64,000 nt of DNA from RSA9 sp036381195 (GCA_036381195.1 DASVDH010000059.1:83717-147716); one strand, 5' to 3'. Positions 7,263 to 15,833 are shown, counted from the first letter of the stretch. Numbers and translations are program-made. Notes: generated by a model from the letters alone, not told the origin.

Positions 7263-8826
7263 AGCCGGACCGCCGAAGCCGGCCTCCCCGCCCCGGCCCC
7301 CCTTCCGGCCGCGCCGCGCGGCGCCTCGGCTCCCATGGCCGGCGGCGCGTTCGCGGCAGCGAGAGGCCGAGGTCGAACTCCACCTCGTCGAGCGCGTCGC
7401 CGGGATCCGTGACCAGGCGGGCACTGAGCACGGACAGGCGGAGTCGAACGCCGACATTCTGCTCGAGCTCGCTCCGCCCCCCTTCCGGCCACGCCTTGCC
7501 GGCTGCATGGATCAGCTCGAGGTCCGGCTCGCCGAGCACCGGCACGGCGAAACGCGGCCCGAGCGGGATGATGTAGGTGGTCTCGACGAAGACCAGGCGA
7601 TCTCCCCTGAACGCCGCGATGCCGGCTGCGGGCAGCGTGCCCGAACCGCCAACGAAGGACCAGCGCTGCCGGGGCAACGCATCCGTGCCGGGCAGGGGCC
7701 CCCGGAAGTGCGCGCGGATTTCCAGGCCGTGGTTCGCCAGCGCCGCGATCGCCCACTCCGTCCACGCGTGGAAACGGCCGAAGGAGAAGTCGCCTCCCGC
7801 CGCAGCGCCGGCGAGCTCGAGCTCGAGTCCCGCCTCGCCGGCCGAGAACTCGCCGGCCCACTCGCCGGCGCCCACGGCCAGGAGACTCGCGATGCGGCCC
7901 TCGTCTGCCGGCAGGTTGGGCCGGACCGAGTCCAGGATCAGGGCCCACGGGTCGTCCGCCCGGAGGGGCTCCGCATCCTCGATCTGCGCGCGCAGGCGGG
8001 CATCCCACGTCAGGGCGCCGCGAGAGCGGCGGCGCAGCTCCACGAAGAGTTGCCGCGCCCCGTAGTAGTCCCGGTAATCCCGGCCGGCGAAGAGGTACGA
8101 GAGCGAGTTGCGGACCGGGTCGCGGATCCAGCCCTCGTTGGTGAGCGTCGCCTGCCGGGCACCGAGCGTCAGCGTCGTCCCCTCTCGCCCCAGCGAGAAG
8201 TCTGCCCCGCCGTCCCACGCGCCGCGCTCGGAGCGGTAGATGACCTCACCGTGCAGGCGCGGCTCGAAGCCGGGGAGCCACGACGGCAGATAGGTCGCGC
8301 CCCAGCCCACCGAGAGCCCGTTCACGCGGTCGTACTGGGGCGCGTGCCAGCCGCCGAGGCCGTCGAGATCGAAGGCCTGCCGTACCGGGGCTGGCTCGAT
8401 GTACAGGACGTCTCCCTCCCGCACCACGCGATACGGCGCCTCGGGGCGGTCGATCAGGATGCCCTGGATCGTCGCGGCCTCCGACCGGTAGAGGCCGCCG
8501 CCGACGTTGACCACATCGCCCAGCACCCGGGCGGTCGGCCGGAGGAAGACATTGCCCTGCACGGCCACGAGGTCCCCTGCGACGACGCCTTCGACAGTCA
8601 GCGTCGCGCCGAGCACGAGCACGGATCCGCCGCTGGTCTCCCCCGCTCCCAGGGTCGTATCTCTCGTGACCAGCTCATAGGGCCCGGAGAGCAGCGCGTC
8701 CAGCCGTTCGTCGATGCTGGGCGCGCCGACGCCTCGCCGCTCCACGCGCTGGGCGGCGGCGGGAGCGGCGACGAGCGCCAGGAGGAGCAGCGCGAGCGCC
8801 GGGACGGCCGCAGCCAGCGTCCTCAC
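7237..8826 (-). CDS. Secreted, predicted outer-membrane beta-rich protein with bactofilin-like N-domain
   Basis: 529 residues from a GTG start 1 base after the trpG/pabA stop. A signal peptide (MRTLAAAVPALALLLLALVAAPAAA) is followed at about 60-125 by short hexapeptide-like repeats (GSVLVLGATLTVEGVVAGD, GNVFLRPTARVLGDVVNVGG) resembling bactofilin or polymer-forming folds. From about residue 170 alternating strands (VGWGATYLPSWLPGFEPRLH, RQLFVELRRRSRG, RLVFVETTYIIPLG) look like a beta-barrel ending in VEFDLGLSLP. An unusual Arg/Pro/Gly-rich tail of about 35 residues follows, so the protein does not end in the aromatic residue typical of outer-membrane barrels. I know no named family; function unknown. 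Confidence 0.7.
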   Translation of the reverse strand: MRTLAAAVPALALLLLALVAAPAAAQRVERRGVGAPSIDERLDALLSGPYELVTRDTTLGAGETSGGSVLVLGATLTVEGVVAGDLVAVQGNVFLRPTARVLGDVVNVGGGLYRSEAATIQGILIDRPEAPYRVVREGDVLYIEPAPVRQAFDLDGLGGWHAPQYDRVNGLSVGWGATYLPSWLPGFEPRLHGEVIYRSERGAWDGGADFSLGREGTTLTLGARQATLTNEGWIRDPVRNSLSYLFAGRDYRDYYGARQLFVELRRRSRGALTWDARLRAQIEDAEPLRADDPWALILDSVRPNLPADEGRIASLLAVGAGEWAGEFSAGEAGLELELAGAAAGGDFSFGRFHAWTEWAIAALANHGLEIRAHFRGPLPGTDALPRQRWSFVGGSGTLPAAGIAAFRGDRLVFVETTYIIPLGPRFAVPVLGEPDLELIHAAGKAWPEGGRSELEQNVGVRLRLSVLSARLVTDPGDALDEVEFDLGLSLPRTRRRPWEPRRRAARPEGGPGRGGRLRRSGFDTRGGTR

Positions 8827-8827
8827 G

Positions 8828-9406
8828 TCAACCGAGCTCGAGGAAATTGGCGACGAGCGTGCGGCCGCATTCGCTGGCGATGGATTCCGGGTGGAATTGC
8901 ACCCCCCAGACGGGGAGCGATCGGTGCCGGACGGCGAGGATCTCGTCCTCCCACCCTGGCTCGCCGGTCCAGGCGACGACTTCCAGCTCGGCCGGCAGGG
9001 TGGCGGGGTCGATGACGAGGGAGTGATACCGCGCGGCCGTGAACGGCGATGCGATGCCGCGGAACAGTCCCGTACCGCGATGGACCACGGGCGACACCTT
9101 GCCGTGCATGATGCGCCGCGCGCGGACGATGCGCCCGCCGAACGCCGCCCCGATCGCCTGATGCCCGAGGCACACGCCCAGGATCGGGACCGAGCCGGCG
9201 AAGCGCTGGACGCATTCGACGCTGATCCCCGCTTCCGCCGGCGTGCAGGGCCCCGGGGAAATCACGATCCGCTCCGGGCCGAGTGCGGCAACCGCGTCCA
9301 GGTCCACCTCGTCGTTGCGGCGGACCACCGGCTCGGCACCCAGCTCACCGAGGAGCTGGACCAGGTTCCAGGTGAACGAGTCGTAGTTGTCGATGACGAG
9401 GACCAT
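8828..9406 (-). CDS. trpG: Glutamine amidotransferase subunit of anthranilate / aminodeoxychorismate synthase
   Basis: 192 residues from ATG 9406, the standard size for TrpG/PabA. It releases ammonia from glutamine for chorismate amination in tryptophan or folate synthesis. The start VLVIDNYDSFTWNLVQLLGE, the loop ISPGPCTPAEAG, the nucleophile elbow GVCLGHQAIG and the catalytic His/Glu in GVQFHPESI are all present. No trpE or pabB lies in the window, so which pathway it serves cannot be decided; many bacteria use one subunit for both. A candidate promoter lies at 9453-9481. Confidence 0.93.
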   Translation of the reverse strand: MVLVIDNYDSFTWNLVQLLGELGAEPVVRRNDEVDLDAVAALGPERIVISPGPCTPAEAGISVECVQRFAGSVPILGVCLGHQAIGAAFGGRIVRARRIMHGKVSPVVHRGTGLFRGIASPFTAARYHSLVIDPATLPAELEVVAWTGEPGWEDEILAVRHRSLPVWGVQFHPESIASECGRTLVANFLELG

Positions 9407-9452
9407 GGCGCCGAAGAGTCGCGGGTTCCGACCGGGCCGTCCCGGCGCCCGA

Positions 9453-9481
9453 AACGTACGCCGGCGACAGGAGGGCAACAA
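9453..9481 (-). promoter_or_regulatory. Candidate promoter of trpG
   Basis: Minus strand: TTGTTG (9476-9481), 17 bp spacer, TACGTT (9453-9458) followed by TCG. The -35 keeps only the TTG core, but the -10 and the flanking bases match the better promoters of the window. Predicted start is about 40 nt upstream of the ATG. Confidence 0.45.
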
Positions 9482-9507
9482 GTACCGGGCGGAGCCGGCA
9501 CCCGGCT

Positions 9508-10431
9508 TCAGGCCCGCGGATGGAATCGGCGATGCACATCCCGGAGGTACTCGCGATCCACGTGCGTGTAGATCTGGGTGGTCGAGATGTCCGCGTGGCC
9601 GAGCATCTCCTGGACAGCGGCGAGGTCGGCGCCGCCCTCGAGCAGGTGCGTGGCGAACGAGTGGCGAAGCGTGTGCGGGGTGACGCGCTTCCGGATCCCG
9701 GCGCGTTGCACGTGCTTCTTCAGGATGGTCCAGACGCCCATACGCGAGAGCGGGCCGCCCCTGGCGTTCAGGAATACGCGACCCTCCGCGCGTCCGCGGT
9801 CCAGCTCGGGCCGGAGCTCGCGCAGGTAGACGCGGATAGCCCGGACCGCGCTCTGGCCCACCGGCACGAGCCGCTCCTTGGCTCCCTTCCCGATCACGGT
9901 CGCGAAGGCGTCGTCCAGGGCCAGGTCCCGCAAGCGGAGGGCGGTGAGCTCGCTCACGCGCACGCCAGACGCGTAGGCGAACTCCAGGAGAGCCTTGTCT
10001 CTCCAGTAGAGCCGGTCGGCCGGATCCGGCGCATCCAGCAGGCGCTCGACTTCCGCGCGTGAGAGGACGCCCGGCAGCCGGCGCCAGATCCGCGGCGGCT
10101 CCAGCCGCTCGCTCGGATCGGAGAGGACCAGCCCTTCGCCGAGGAGAAACGCGAAGTATGTCCGGACGGCGGAGAGGTTGCGCCGGATGGACGTCGGCTG
10201 GAGCCCCTGGTCCTTGAGGTGGTAGACGTAGGCGCGCAGGTCGGCGGCTCCCGCCTGCCCCGGCCGGGTGATCCCGCGCGTGGCGAGGAACGCGCACAGG
10301 CGCTCGATGTCGCGGCCGTAAGCGTCCAGCGTCCTGGGCGAGAGGCCGCGCTCGAAGGCGAGGTGGTCCAGGAACTCCGGGACGTGATAGGCGGCGTTCA
10401 GTCGTGGTGCCTGCGGGTCCTCCACCACCAT
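9508..10431 (-). CDS. xerD: Tyrosine recombinase XerD
   Basis: 307 residues from ATG 10431, overlapping the dedA stop by 34 bp. With XerC it resolves chromosome dimers at dif. The N-terminal SAM-like DNA-binding domain (FLDHLAFERGLSPRTLDAYGRD) precedes the catalytic domain. Conserved residues are visible: Arg in SGVRVSELTALR, Lys in GKGAKERLVP, HxxR in HTLRHSFATHLLEGGADL, His in LGHADISTT and the nucleophile Tyr in IYTHV. Length fits Xer proteins (about 300). XerD rather than XerC is chosen from the GGADLAAVQEMLGHADISTT wording; no integron or phage context is seen. Confidence 0.9.
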   Translation of the reverse strand: MVVEDPQAPRLNAAYHVPEFLDHLAFERGLSPRTLDAYGRDIERLCAFLATRGITRPGQAGAADLRAYVYHLKDQGLQPTSIRRNLSAVRTYFAFLLGEGLVLSDPSERLEPPRIWRRLPGVLSRAEVERLLDAPDPADRLYWRDKALLEFAYASGVRVSELTALRLRDLALDDAFATVIGKGAKERLVPVGQSAVRAIRVYLRELRPELDRGRAEGRVFLNARGGPLSRMGVWTILKKHVQRAGIRKRVTPHTLRHSFATHLLEGGADLAAVQEMLGHADISTTQIYTHVDREYLRDVHRRFHPRA

Positions 10432-11006
10432 ACGATCACCACCGCGATCAGGACGAGGCCGATCCAGAGGAGCACCCGGTTGACCCGCTCGAACACGGCC
10501 AGGATGGCCTCCCAGTTCCGCCCCGCGACGGTTCCCACCTTGACGAGCAAGCCATACCACACGGCGGAGGCGCACGCCAGCGGCGGCAGCACGCGGGCGG
10601 GCCGCACGTGGCTGATCCCCGCAAAGACGGGCACCATCGCGCGCACCCCCGGGATGAACCGGCTGAAGAACATGGCCACGGTCCCCCAGCGCGCGTAGAA
10701 CCCCGCCACGCGCTCGAGCTGCCGCGGGTGGAGCAGCCAGTGACCCAGGGACGTGCGGAAAAAGCCCGGGCCGTACTTCGCGGCCAACCAGTACACGGCC
10801 ATCGCGGAGCCCACGTTCGCGATCCAGGTCGCCCCGAAGACCAGCCACGGGTTCGCCCGTCCCGCGGCGGCCAGGAACGCGCCGAAGAGCACGAACGTGT
10901 CCGCCGGCACCGGAGGGACGACGTTCTCGATCGCTGCGCCGGCGCCGATGAAGAGGTAGACGACGAGCGGCGGGAGCGCCCCGAGGGCGTGAAGCACCTC
11001 CTCCAT
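10398..11006 (-). CDS. dedA: DedA-family membrane protein
   Basis: 202 residues with about five hydrophobic segments. It belongs to the DedA/SNARE-associated (VTT) family, inner-membrane proteins implicated in undecaprenyl-phosphate or phospholipid translocation. Family marks are the Glu/Pro-rich re-entrant segment AIENVVPPVPADTFVLFGAF, the second loop FSRFIPGVRAMVPVFAGIS with its conserved Arg and Pro, and a His/Arg-rich cytoplasmic C-terminus (WWWRTRRHHD). ATG 11006. It is followed by xerD with a 34-bp overlap and preceded by ispF after a 22-bp gap. Confidence 0.88.
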   Translation of the reverse strand: MEEVLHALGALPPLVVYLFIGAGAAIENVVPPVPADTFVLFGAFLAAAGRANPWLVFGATWIANVGSAMAVYWLAAKYGPGFFRTSLGHWLLHPRQLERVAGFYARWGTVAMFFSRFIPGVRAMVPVFAGISHVRPARVLPPLACASAVWYGLLVKVGTVAGRNWEAILAVFERVNRVLLWIGLVLIAVVIVWWWRTRRHHD

Positions 11007-11028
11007 GCGGCCTCCGGCCCGCAGCGCG

Positions 11029-11508
11029 TCAGGGGGCCGCCGGGCCGATCAGCGCCACGGCAAGGGCGGCGGCCCCTTCGCCTCGCCCGATCCACCCCAT
11101 GCCCTCGTTCGACTTCGCCTTGACCGAGACGCGGTCCACATCGATGCCGAGCGCGCGAGCGAGGCGCGCGCGCATTTCGGGAATGAACGGCGCGAGGCGG
11201 ATCTCCTCGCACACGATGGTCACGTCCACGTTGTGTACGCGCTGGCCGCGCTCGCCCAGCCAAGTGCACACGCGGCCGAGCAGGTCGAGGGAATCGGCGT
11301 CCTTCCAGGCGGGGTCCGAGGGTGGGAAATGCGTGCCGATGTCGCCCAGCGCAGCCGCACCCAGCAGCGCGTCGGTCACGGCGTGCGCCACGACATCCGC
11401 GTCCGAGTGGCCCGCCAGGCCGCGGGCCGCCGGCACCTCGACGCCGCCGAGGATCAGCCGCCGCCCCGCTGCAAAGCGATGCGAGTCGTAGCCGATGCCG
11501 ACTCTCAT
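11029..11508 (-). CDS. ispF: 2-C-methyl-D-erythritol 2,4-cyclodiphosphate synthase
   Basis: 159 residues, full length. It forms the cyclic diphosphate in the MEP isoprenoid pathway. The start VGIGYDSHRFAAGRRLILGGVEV carries the zinc-binding DxH, and AGHSDADVVAHAVTDALLGA holds the rest of the metal and diphosphate site. GDIGTHFPPSDPAWKDADS and the C-terminal KSNEGMGWIGRGEGAA are also typical. The supply of isoprenoid precursors fits the adjacent menaquinone genes. ATG 11508 overlaps the TGA of a possible 33-codon ORF at 11505-11606. Confidence 0.96.
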   Translation of the reverse strand: MRVGIGYDSHRFAAGRRLILGGVEVPAARGLAGHSDADVVAHAVTDALLGAAALGDIGTHFPPSDPAWKDADSLDLLGRVCTWLGERGQRVHNVDVTIVCEEIRLAPFIPEMRARLARALGIDVDRVSVKAKSNEGMGWIGRGEGAAALAVALIGPAAP

Positions 11509-11606
11509 GGGACCGGACGGCGGAGCCGCAGGAGCGCGCCGGCGGCGGCCCGCACCCGCGCCCGCCAGCCAGGCCCCGCGGCCCGGTGGGCCGGCCGGCT
11601 CCCCAT
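11505..11606 (-). CDS. Possible 33-residue ORF between purE and ispF (doubtful)
   Basis: The 102-bp gap between purE and ispF is bridged by one ATG-initiated frame (MGSRPAHRAAGPGWRARVRA...). It starts 5 bp after the purE stop and ends in TGA overlapping the ispF ATG. The peptide is Arg/Ala-rich with no recognisable fold, and no clear ribosome-binding site precedes it. It may exist only to couple ispF translation to purE, or be a chance frame in GC-rich DNA. Confidence 0.2.
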   Translation of the reverse strand: MGSRPAHRAAGPGWRARVRAAAGALLRLRRPVP

Positions 11607-11610
11607 GCGG

Positions 11611-12018
11611 CTAGCGGCCGGCCGCCAGCCGCAGGATGCGCAGGGCCAGGTGTGCGGCATTCTTCGCGTTGTCGATCCCCACACAGGCGACGGGGACCCC
11701 GGACGGCATCTGGGCGATGGAGAGCAGCGCATCCAGGCCGCCGAGCGTGCCGGCGCCGAGCGGCACGCCGATGACGGGCAGCCGCGTGTGCGCGGCCACC
11801 ACGCCCGGCAACGCGGCGGAGAGGCCCGCGCCGCAGATGATCACGGCGTACCCCTTCTCCTCTGCGCCGCGCGCGAGCTCTGCCGTGCGGTCCGGTTGGC
11901 GGTGAGCGCTCGACACCTCGACATCGCACTCCACTCCCGCCTCGCGCAGGATCGGGACCGCCTTCTCCATCTGCGCGCGGTCCGATTCCGAGCCCATCAG
12001 GATCAGGACCTTGGCCAT
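11611..12018 (-). CDS. purE: 5-(carboxyamino)imidazole ribonucleotide mutase (PurE)
   Basis: 135 residues from ATG 12018. A longer frame would start at 12057 but runs into mqnC. PurE interconverts N5-CAIR and CAIR in purine synthesis. It shows the N-terminal LILMGSESDRAQMEKA, the SSAHRQPDRT segment with the catalytic His, ICGAGLSAALPGVVAA, and GVPLGAGTLGGLDALLSIAQMPSGVPVA. It is shorter than E. coli PurE (169) by about 30 residues, mostly at the ends, but the core is intact. No purK is adjacent, so the source of N5-CAIR is not visible. Confidence 0.92.
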   Translation of the reverse strand: MAKVLILMGSESDRAQMEKAVPILREAGVECDVEVSSAHRQPDRTAELARGAEEKGYAVIICGAGLSAALPGVVAAHTRLPVIGVPLGAGTLGGLDALLSIAQMPSGVPVACVGIDNAKNAAHLALRILRLAAGR

Positions 12019-12022
12019 GGCA

Positions 12023-13306
12023 TCACGACGTTGCCGCCAACGGCGCGCGCTGGTCATGCCGGCGGCAGCAAGGGCAGCCGTCGTCGCCCTCGCACACCAG
12101 CGTGTAGTCCTGATAGCGGCGGGCCGGTCGGAACCCCGCGTCCTCGATCAGCCGCCGGATCTCGGACTCCGGCATGATGAAATCGATCCCGGTCGCGCTG
12201 ACCACGTTCTCCTCGATCATGAGGGAGCCGAAATCGTTCGCGCCGAAGCGCAGTGCGATCTGCGCCATCTTCGGACCCTGGGTCACGTACGAGACCTGGA
12301 GGTTCTCGAAGTTGTCCAGGACCAGCCGGGACAGCGCCGTCACGCGCAGGTAGTCCATGCCCGTGCCCAGCGGGATCCCCCAATCCTGCATCTCCGTGTG
12401 GAGTGGCTGGAAGGACCACGCGATGAAGGCGGTGTAGTGGCCGCGCCCCCGCGCCAGACTGCGCTCCTGCGAGGCACGCAGCTTGACCAGGTGCTCCAGC
12501 CGGTCGGCCCAGCTCTCCCCCACGCCGTACATCATGGTCGCGGTCGTGAGCAACCCGACCTCGTGGGCGGCCTCGTGGATCTCGAGCCAGCGATCCGCGT
12601 CGATCTTCTTCGGCGCGATGTAGTCCCGCACCGCATCCACCAGGATTTCGGCACCGGCACCCGGCATGGAATCCAGACCGGCCTCGTGCAGCTCGCGGAG
12701 GACTTCGTCGACCGGACGCTTGCTCACGCGGGCGATCAGGTCGATCTCGGACGCGCTGAACCCGTGCACGTGGATCGGATGGTGGTCCTTGATGTAGCGG
12801 AGCAGGTCGAGGTACCAATCGAACGGGAGGTACGGGTTGTGGCCGCCCTGCATCAGGATCTGCACCGCTCCGAGCTCCTTGGCCTCATCGATCTTGCGGC
12901 CGATCTCCTCGTAGCTGAGGACGTACGCCTCCTCGTCCTTCGGCCTGCGATAGAAGGCACAGAAGCGGCAGTCCGTGACGCACAGGTTCGTGTAGTTGAT
13001 GTTCCGGTCCACGATGTAGCTGACGACGCCTTCGGGATGGCGCTCGCGCCGCACGGCGTCCGCGCGTGCTCCCAGCTCGAGGAGCGGCGTCGCCTCCAGC
13101 ACCTCGAGCCACTCCGCGATCCGGTCCGCGTACGGCCTGCCCGCGACCGGTGCCGGCTCGTAGGCCGGGCGCGGCGTGCGGACACGCGCGCCCATCGCGC
13201 CCGCCGGCGTGGGCGCGCGGCGGCGGGGAGCCACGGTGGTCAAGATCGGAAGGACCGACCCGCGGGGGGCGGAGGCGCCCGCTCCGTTGTCTCGCCCGTT
13301 CACCAT
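12023..13306 (-). CDS. mqnC: Cyclic dehypoxanthinyl futalosine synthase (MqnC)
   Basis: 427 residues from ATG 13306, overlapping mqnE by 7 bp. It is a radical SAM enzyme that cyclises dehypoxanthine futalosine in the futalosine menaquinone route. The cluster motif is NLCVTDCRFCAFYRRP (CX3CX2C), followed by ILMQGGHNPYLPFDWYLDLL and GLDSMPGAGAEIL. About 45 extra Pro/Arg-rich residues precede the domain; an alternative ATG at 13195 would remove most of them. The last 30 residues contain a Cys-rich segment (CEGDDGCPCCRRHDQ), not part of the radical SAM site, which could bind metal. Confidence 0.93.
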   Translation of the reverse strand: MVNGRDNGAGASAPRGSVLPILTTVAPRRRAPTPAGAMGARVRTPRPAYEPAPVAGRPYADRIAEWLEVLEATPLLELGARADAVRRERHPEGVVSYIVDRNINYTNLCVTDCRFCAFYRRPKDEEAYVLSYEEIGRKIDEAKELGAVQILMQGGHNPYLPFDWYLDLLRYIKDHHPIHVHGFSASEIDLIARVSKRPVDEVLRELHEAGLDSMPGAGAEILVDAVRDYIAPKKIDADRWLEIHEAAHEVGLLTTATMMYGVGESWADRLEHLVKLRASQERSLARGRGHYTAFIAWSFQPLHTEMQDWGIPLGTGMDYLRVTALSRLVLDNFENLQVSYVTQGPKMAQIALRFGANDFGSLMIEENVVSATGIDFIMPESEIRRLIEDAGFRPARRYQDYTLVCEGDDGCPCCRRHDQRAPLAATS

Positions 13307-14439
13307 TCGCGCACCTCCCGGTACAGCGCATCCCGCTCGACGGGACGCTTGCCGGCATCCTTGATCAGCCGCACGATCTCCGGGAACGTGAGGCCCTGTG
13401 GCGTCCTGGCGCCCGCATCGTGGTAGATCCTCTCCCTGACGACCGTCCCCTCCAGGTCGTCGACGCCGAAGTGCAGCGCGATCTGGCTGACCTTCGGCGT
13501 GTTCATGATCCAGTGCGTCTTGATGTGCGGGATGTTGTCGAGGAAGAGCCGGCCGATCGCCAGGTTCTTGAGGTCGTCGAACCCCGTGGCCGCCGTGCCT
13601 TGCCGGCCGAGCCGCTCGCCGAGCTCGTTGTTGTCCGGATGGTAGGCCAGCGGGATGTAGGTGAGAAACCCGCCCGTCTCGTCCTGGAGCTCCCGCAGCA
13701 TGAGCAGGTGGTCGACGCGGTCCGCGTAGGTTTCGACGTGCCCGTACAGCATCGTGCAGTTGCTGGGGATCCCCAGCCGGTGCGCGGTGCGGTGCACGTC
13801 GAGCCACTCCTCCGCCGGGAGCTTCCTGGGGGCGATCGTCCGACGCACGCCCTTGCCAAAGACCTCCGCGCCGCCGCCCGGCATCGAATCGAGCCCCGCC
13901 GCCCTGAGGCGCAGGAGGACCTCCTCGACCGAGATCTTCTCGAGCCGCGCGAGATGCGCGATCTCGACGGCGGTGAGCGCCTTGACCTCGACGCCTGGGT
14001 GCCGCTCCTTCAGGCCGCGGATCATCTCCTCGAAGTACGAGAGCCGCAGCTTGGGGTGGAGGCCGCCGACGATGTGGAACTCGCGGATCGGGGTGTCGCG
14101 AACCTGGTCGGCTTCGGCGAACACCTCCTCGAGCGTCATCGTGTACGCCCCGGCCTCCTTTGGCCGGCGCGCGAACGAGCAGAACACGCAGGTCGCCCGC
14201 AGGATACAGATGTTCGTGGGGTTGATGTGCTGGTTGGCGACGAAGAAGACCCGGTCGCCGTTCTTGCGACGGTTGACCAGGTCGGCCAGGGCGCCGATGG
14301 CCAGCAGGTCGCGCGACTCGAAGAGGGCGATCCCGTCCTCCCGATCCAGGCGCTCGCCCGCCAGGACGCGCTCCACGATCGGCATCAGCCGGGGGTCTGC
14401 CGGCCGGACTGCGAGGTCCTCCGATAGCGTCAGGGACAT
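13300..14439 (-). CDS. mqnE: Aminofutalosine synthase (MqnE), with a CX5CX2C motif
   Basis: 379 residues from ATG 14439. It joins 3-(1-carboxyvinyloxy)benzoate to the SAM-derived nucleoside, the first radical step of the futalosine menaquinone pathway. It matches MqnE in QHINPTNIC, EFHIVGGLHPKLRLSYFEEM, GLDSMPGGGAEVF and SNCTMLYGHVET. The cluster cysteines read C-ILRAT-C-VF-C, a CX5CX2C spacing in place of the usual CX3CX2C; the bases at about 14180-14215 support this directly. Everything else around the site is intact, so I take it as functional. It is the first gene after the promoter at 14489-14517. Confidence 0.93.
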   Translation of the reverse strand: MSLTLSEDLAVRPADPRLMPIVERVLAGERLDREDGIALFESRDLLAIGALADLVNRRKNGDRVFFVANQHINPTNICILRATCVFCSFARRPKEAGAYTMTLEEVFAEADQVRDTPIREFHIVGGLHPKLRLSYFEEMIRGLKERHPGVEVKALTAVEIAHLARLEKISVEEVLLRLRAAGLDSMPGGGAEVFGKGVRRTIAPRKLPAEEWLDVHRTAHRLGIPSNCTMLYGHVETYADRVDHLLMLRELQDETGGFLTYIPLAYHPDNNELGERLGRQGTAATGFDDLKNLAIGRLFLDNIPHIKTHWIMNTPKVSQIALHFGVDDLEGTVVRERIYHDAGARTPQGLTFPEIVRLIKDAGKRPVERDALYREVREW

Positions 14440-14488
14440 GAGCGTTCCGAGTCAGGGGCAGCGTAGCCTACAAGACGTGTGGAGCGAA

Positions 14489-14517
14489 AGAATACGGCGC
14501 CCGGTGGGGTGGGGCAA
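14489..14517 (-). promoter_or_regulatory. Promoter of the mqnE-mqnC-purE-ispF-dedA-xerD operon
   Basis: Minus strand: TTGCCC (14512-14517), 17 bp, TATTCT (14489-14494) followed by TTCG. The predicted start near 14482 gives a leader of about 43 nt. It lies between the end of fabF and mqnE, so it separates the two operons. A short hairpin after fabF (GGCTGG/CCAGCC) has no T-run and is not called a terminator. Confidence 0.55.
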
Positions 14518-14561
14518 GCGACCCCCGCCGGGCGCCGGCTGGCTGGGATCCTCCTCCAGCC

Positions 14562-15833
14562 CTACTCCCCCCTCCAGCGGCGCAGGGCCAGGCAGACATT
14601 GTGGCCGCCGAAGCCGAACGAGTTGCTGAGCGCGACGTCCACGGTACGCTCCAATCTCTGGTTGTGCGCGTAATTCAGGTCACAGTCCGGATCCGGCGTC
14701 GAGAAGTTGATGGTCGGCGGGATCTGGCCGGTGGCGCACACCCGGAGCGTGATGATCGCCTCCACCGCTCCCGCCGCGCCGAGCAGGTGGCCGGTCATCG
14801 ACTTCGTCGAGCCCATGACCAGACGGTAGGCGTGGTCGCCGAAGACCGCCTTGACGGCGAGCGTCTCGTTCAGGTCGTTGGCCGGGGTCGAGGTCCCGTG
14901 CGCGTTGATGTAGTCGATGTCTTCCGGCGCGCAGCCCGCATCCTCGAGCGCCAGCCGCATGGCGAGCTGTGCGCCCGCTCCCTCCGGCGCCGGCGCCGTG
15001 AGGTGGTACGCGTCCGCCGTCTGCCCGACGCCGACGATCTCGCCCAGGATCTGCGCCCCGCGGTCCAGGGCGGACTCGAGCGACTCCACGATCAACGCCC
15101 CCGACCCTTCGCCGAGCACGAACCCGTCTCGCTCCGCATCGAACGGCCGGCTCGCTGCTTCCGGGCAGTCGTTGCGCGTCGAGAGGGCCTTCATTGCCGC
15201 GAAGCCGGCCATGGTCAGCGGCGTCACGGTGGCTTCCGCCCCGCCCGCGATCATCAGATCCGCCTCGCCGCGCTGGACGATCCGGTAGGCGGCGCCGACC
15301 GCGTGGGCGCTGGAGGCACAGGCGGAAACCGTCGCGTAGTTCGGCCCGCGCAAGCCGTAGCGCATCGAGATCAGTCCGGCCGCGATGTCCCCGATGAACA
15401 TCGGCACGAAGAACGGGCTGATCCGCTGGGGCCCGCGCTCGAGCATCACGCGCGCCTGCTCCTCGAACGTCCGGATGCCCCCGATGCCGCTGCCGATGAT
15501 GACGCCGATCCGGTCCCGGTTCATCCGGGGCAGCCGCTGCGCCAGGCCGGCGTCGTCGACCGCCTGCTGCGCCGCCGCGACGGCGAACTGCGCGAACCGG
15601 TCCGTCCGGCGCACTTCCTTGCGGTCGAGGTACTGCTCGGGATCGAACCCCTTCACCTCGCACGCGAAGCGGACATCGAAGTCGTCCGTGGCCTCGAACT
15701 GCGTGATGGGGCCGGCCCCGCTCCTGCCCTCCAGGAGCGCGGCCCAACTGCTCCGCGTATCGTTACCCACCGGCGTGATGAGACCCACGCCCGTGACCAC
15801 GACCCGGTGTCCCGATCGGTTGCGCGTCTCCAT
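14562..15833 (-). CDS. fabF: Beta-ketoacyl-ACP synthase II (FabF)
   Basis: 423 residues from ATG 15833. It elongates acyl-ACP with malonyl-ACP. Thiolase-fold landmarks are VVVTGVGLITPVGND at the start, the active-site Cys in TVSACASSAHAVG, His in INAHGTSTPANDL and His in KSMTGHLLGAAGAVEA, giving the Cys-His-His triad of condensing enzymes. The C-terminal SNSFGFGGHNVCLAL is typical of KAS I/II. It is the last gene of the fatty-acid operon, 40 bp after acpP. FabF rather than FabB is chosen from its length and acpP-fabF neighbourhood. Confidence 0.96.
   Translation of the reverse strand: METRNRSGHRVVVTGVGLITPVGNDTRSSWAALLEGRSGAGPITQFEATDDFDVRFACEVKGFDPEQYLDRKEVRRTDRFAQFAVAAAQQAVDDAGLAQRLPRMNRDRIGVIIGSGIGGIRTFEEQARVMLERGPQRISPFFVPMFIGDIAAGLISMRYGLRGPNYATVSACASSAHAVGAAYRIVQRGEADLMIAGGAEATVTPLTMAGFAAMKALSTRNDCPEAASRPFDAERDGFVLGEGSGALIVESLESALDRGAQILGEIVGVGQTADAYHLTAPAPEGAGAQLAMRLALEDAGCAPEDIDYINAHGTSTPANDLNETLAVKAVFGDHAYRLVMGSTKSMTGHLLGAAGAVEAIITLRVCATGQIPPTINFSTPDPDCDLNYAHNQRLERTVDVALSNSFGFGGHNVCLALRRWRGE

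Noticed and set aside
14521..14561. Hairpins after fabF as a terminator
   Set aside because: GGCTGG/CCAGCC and GCCGG/CCGGC stems are present but no T-run follows.
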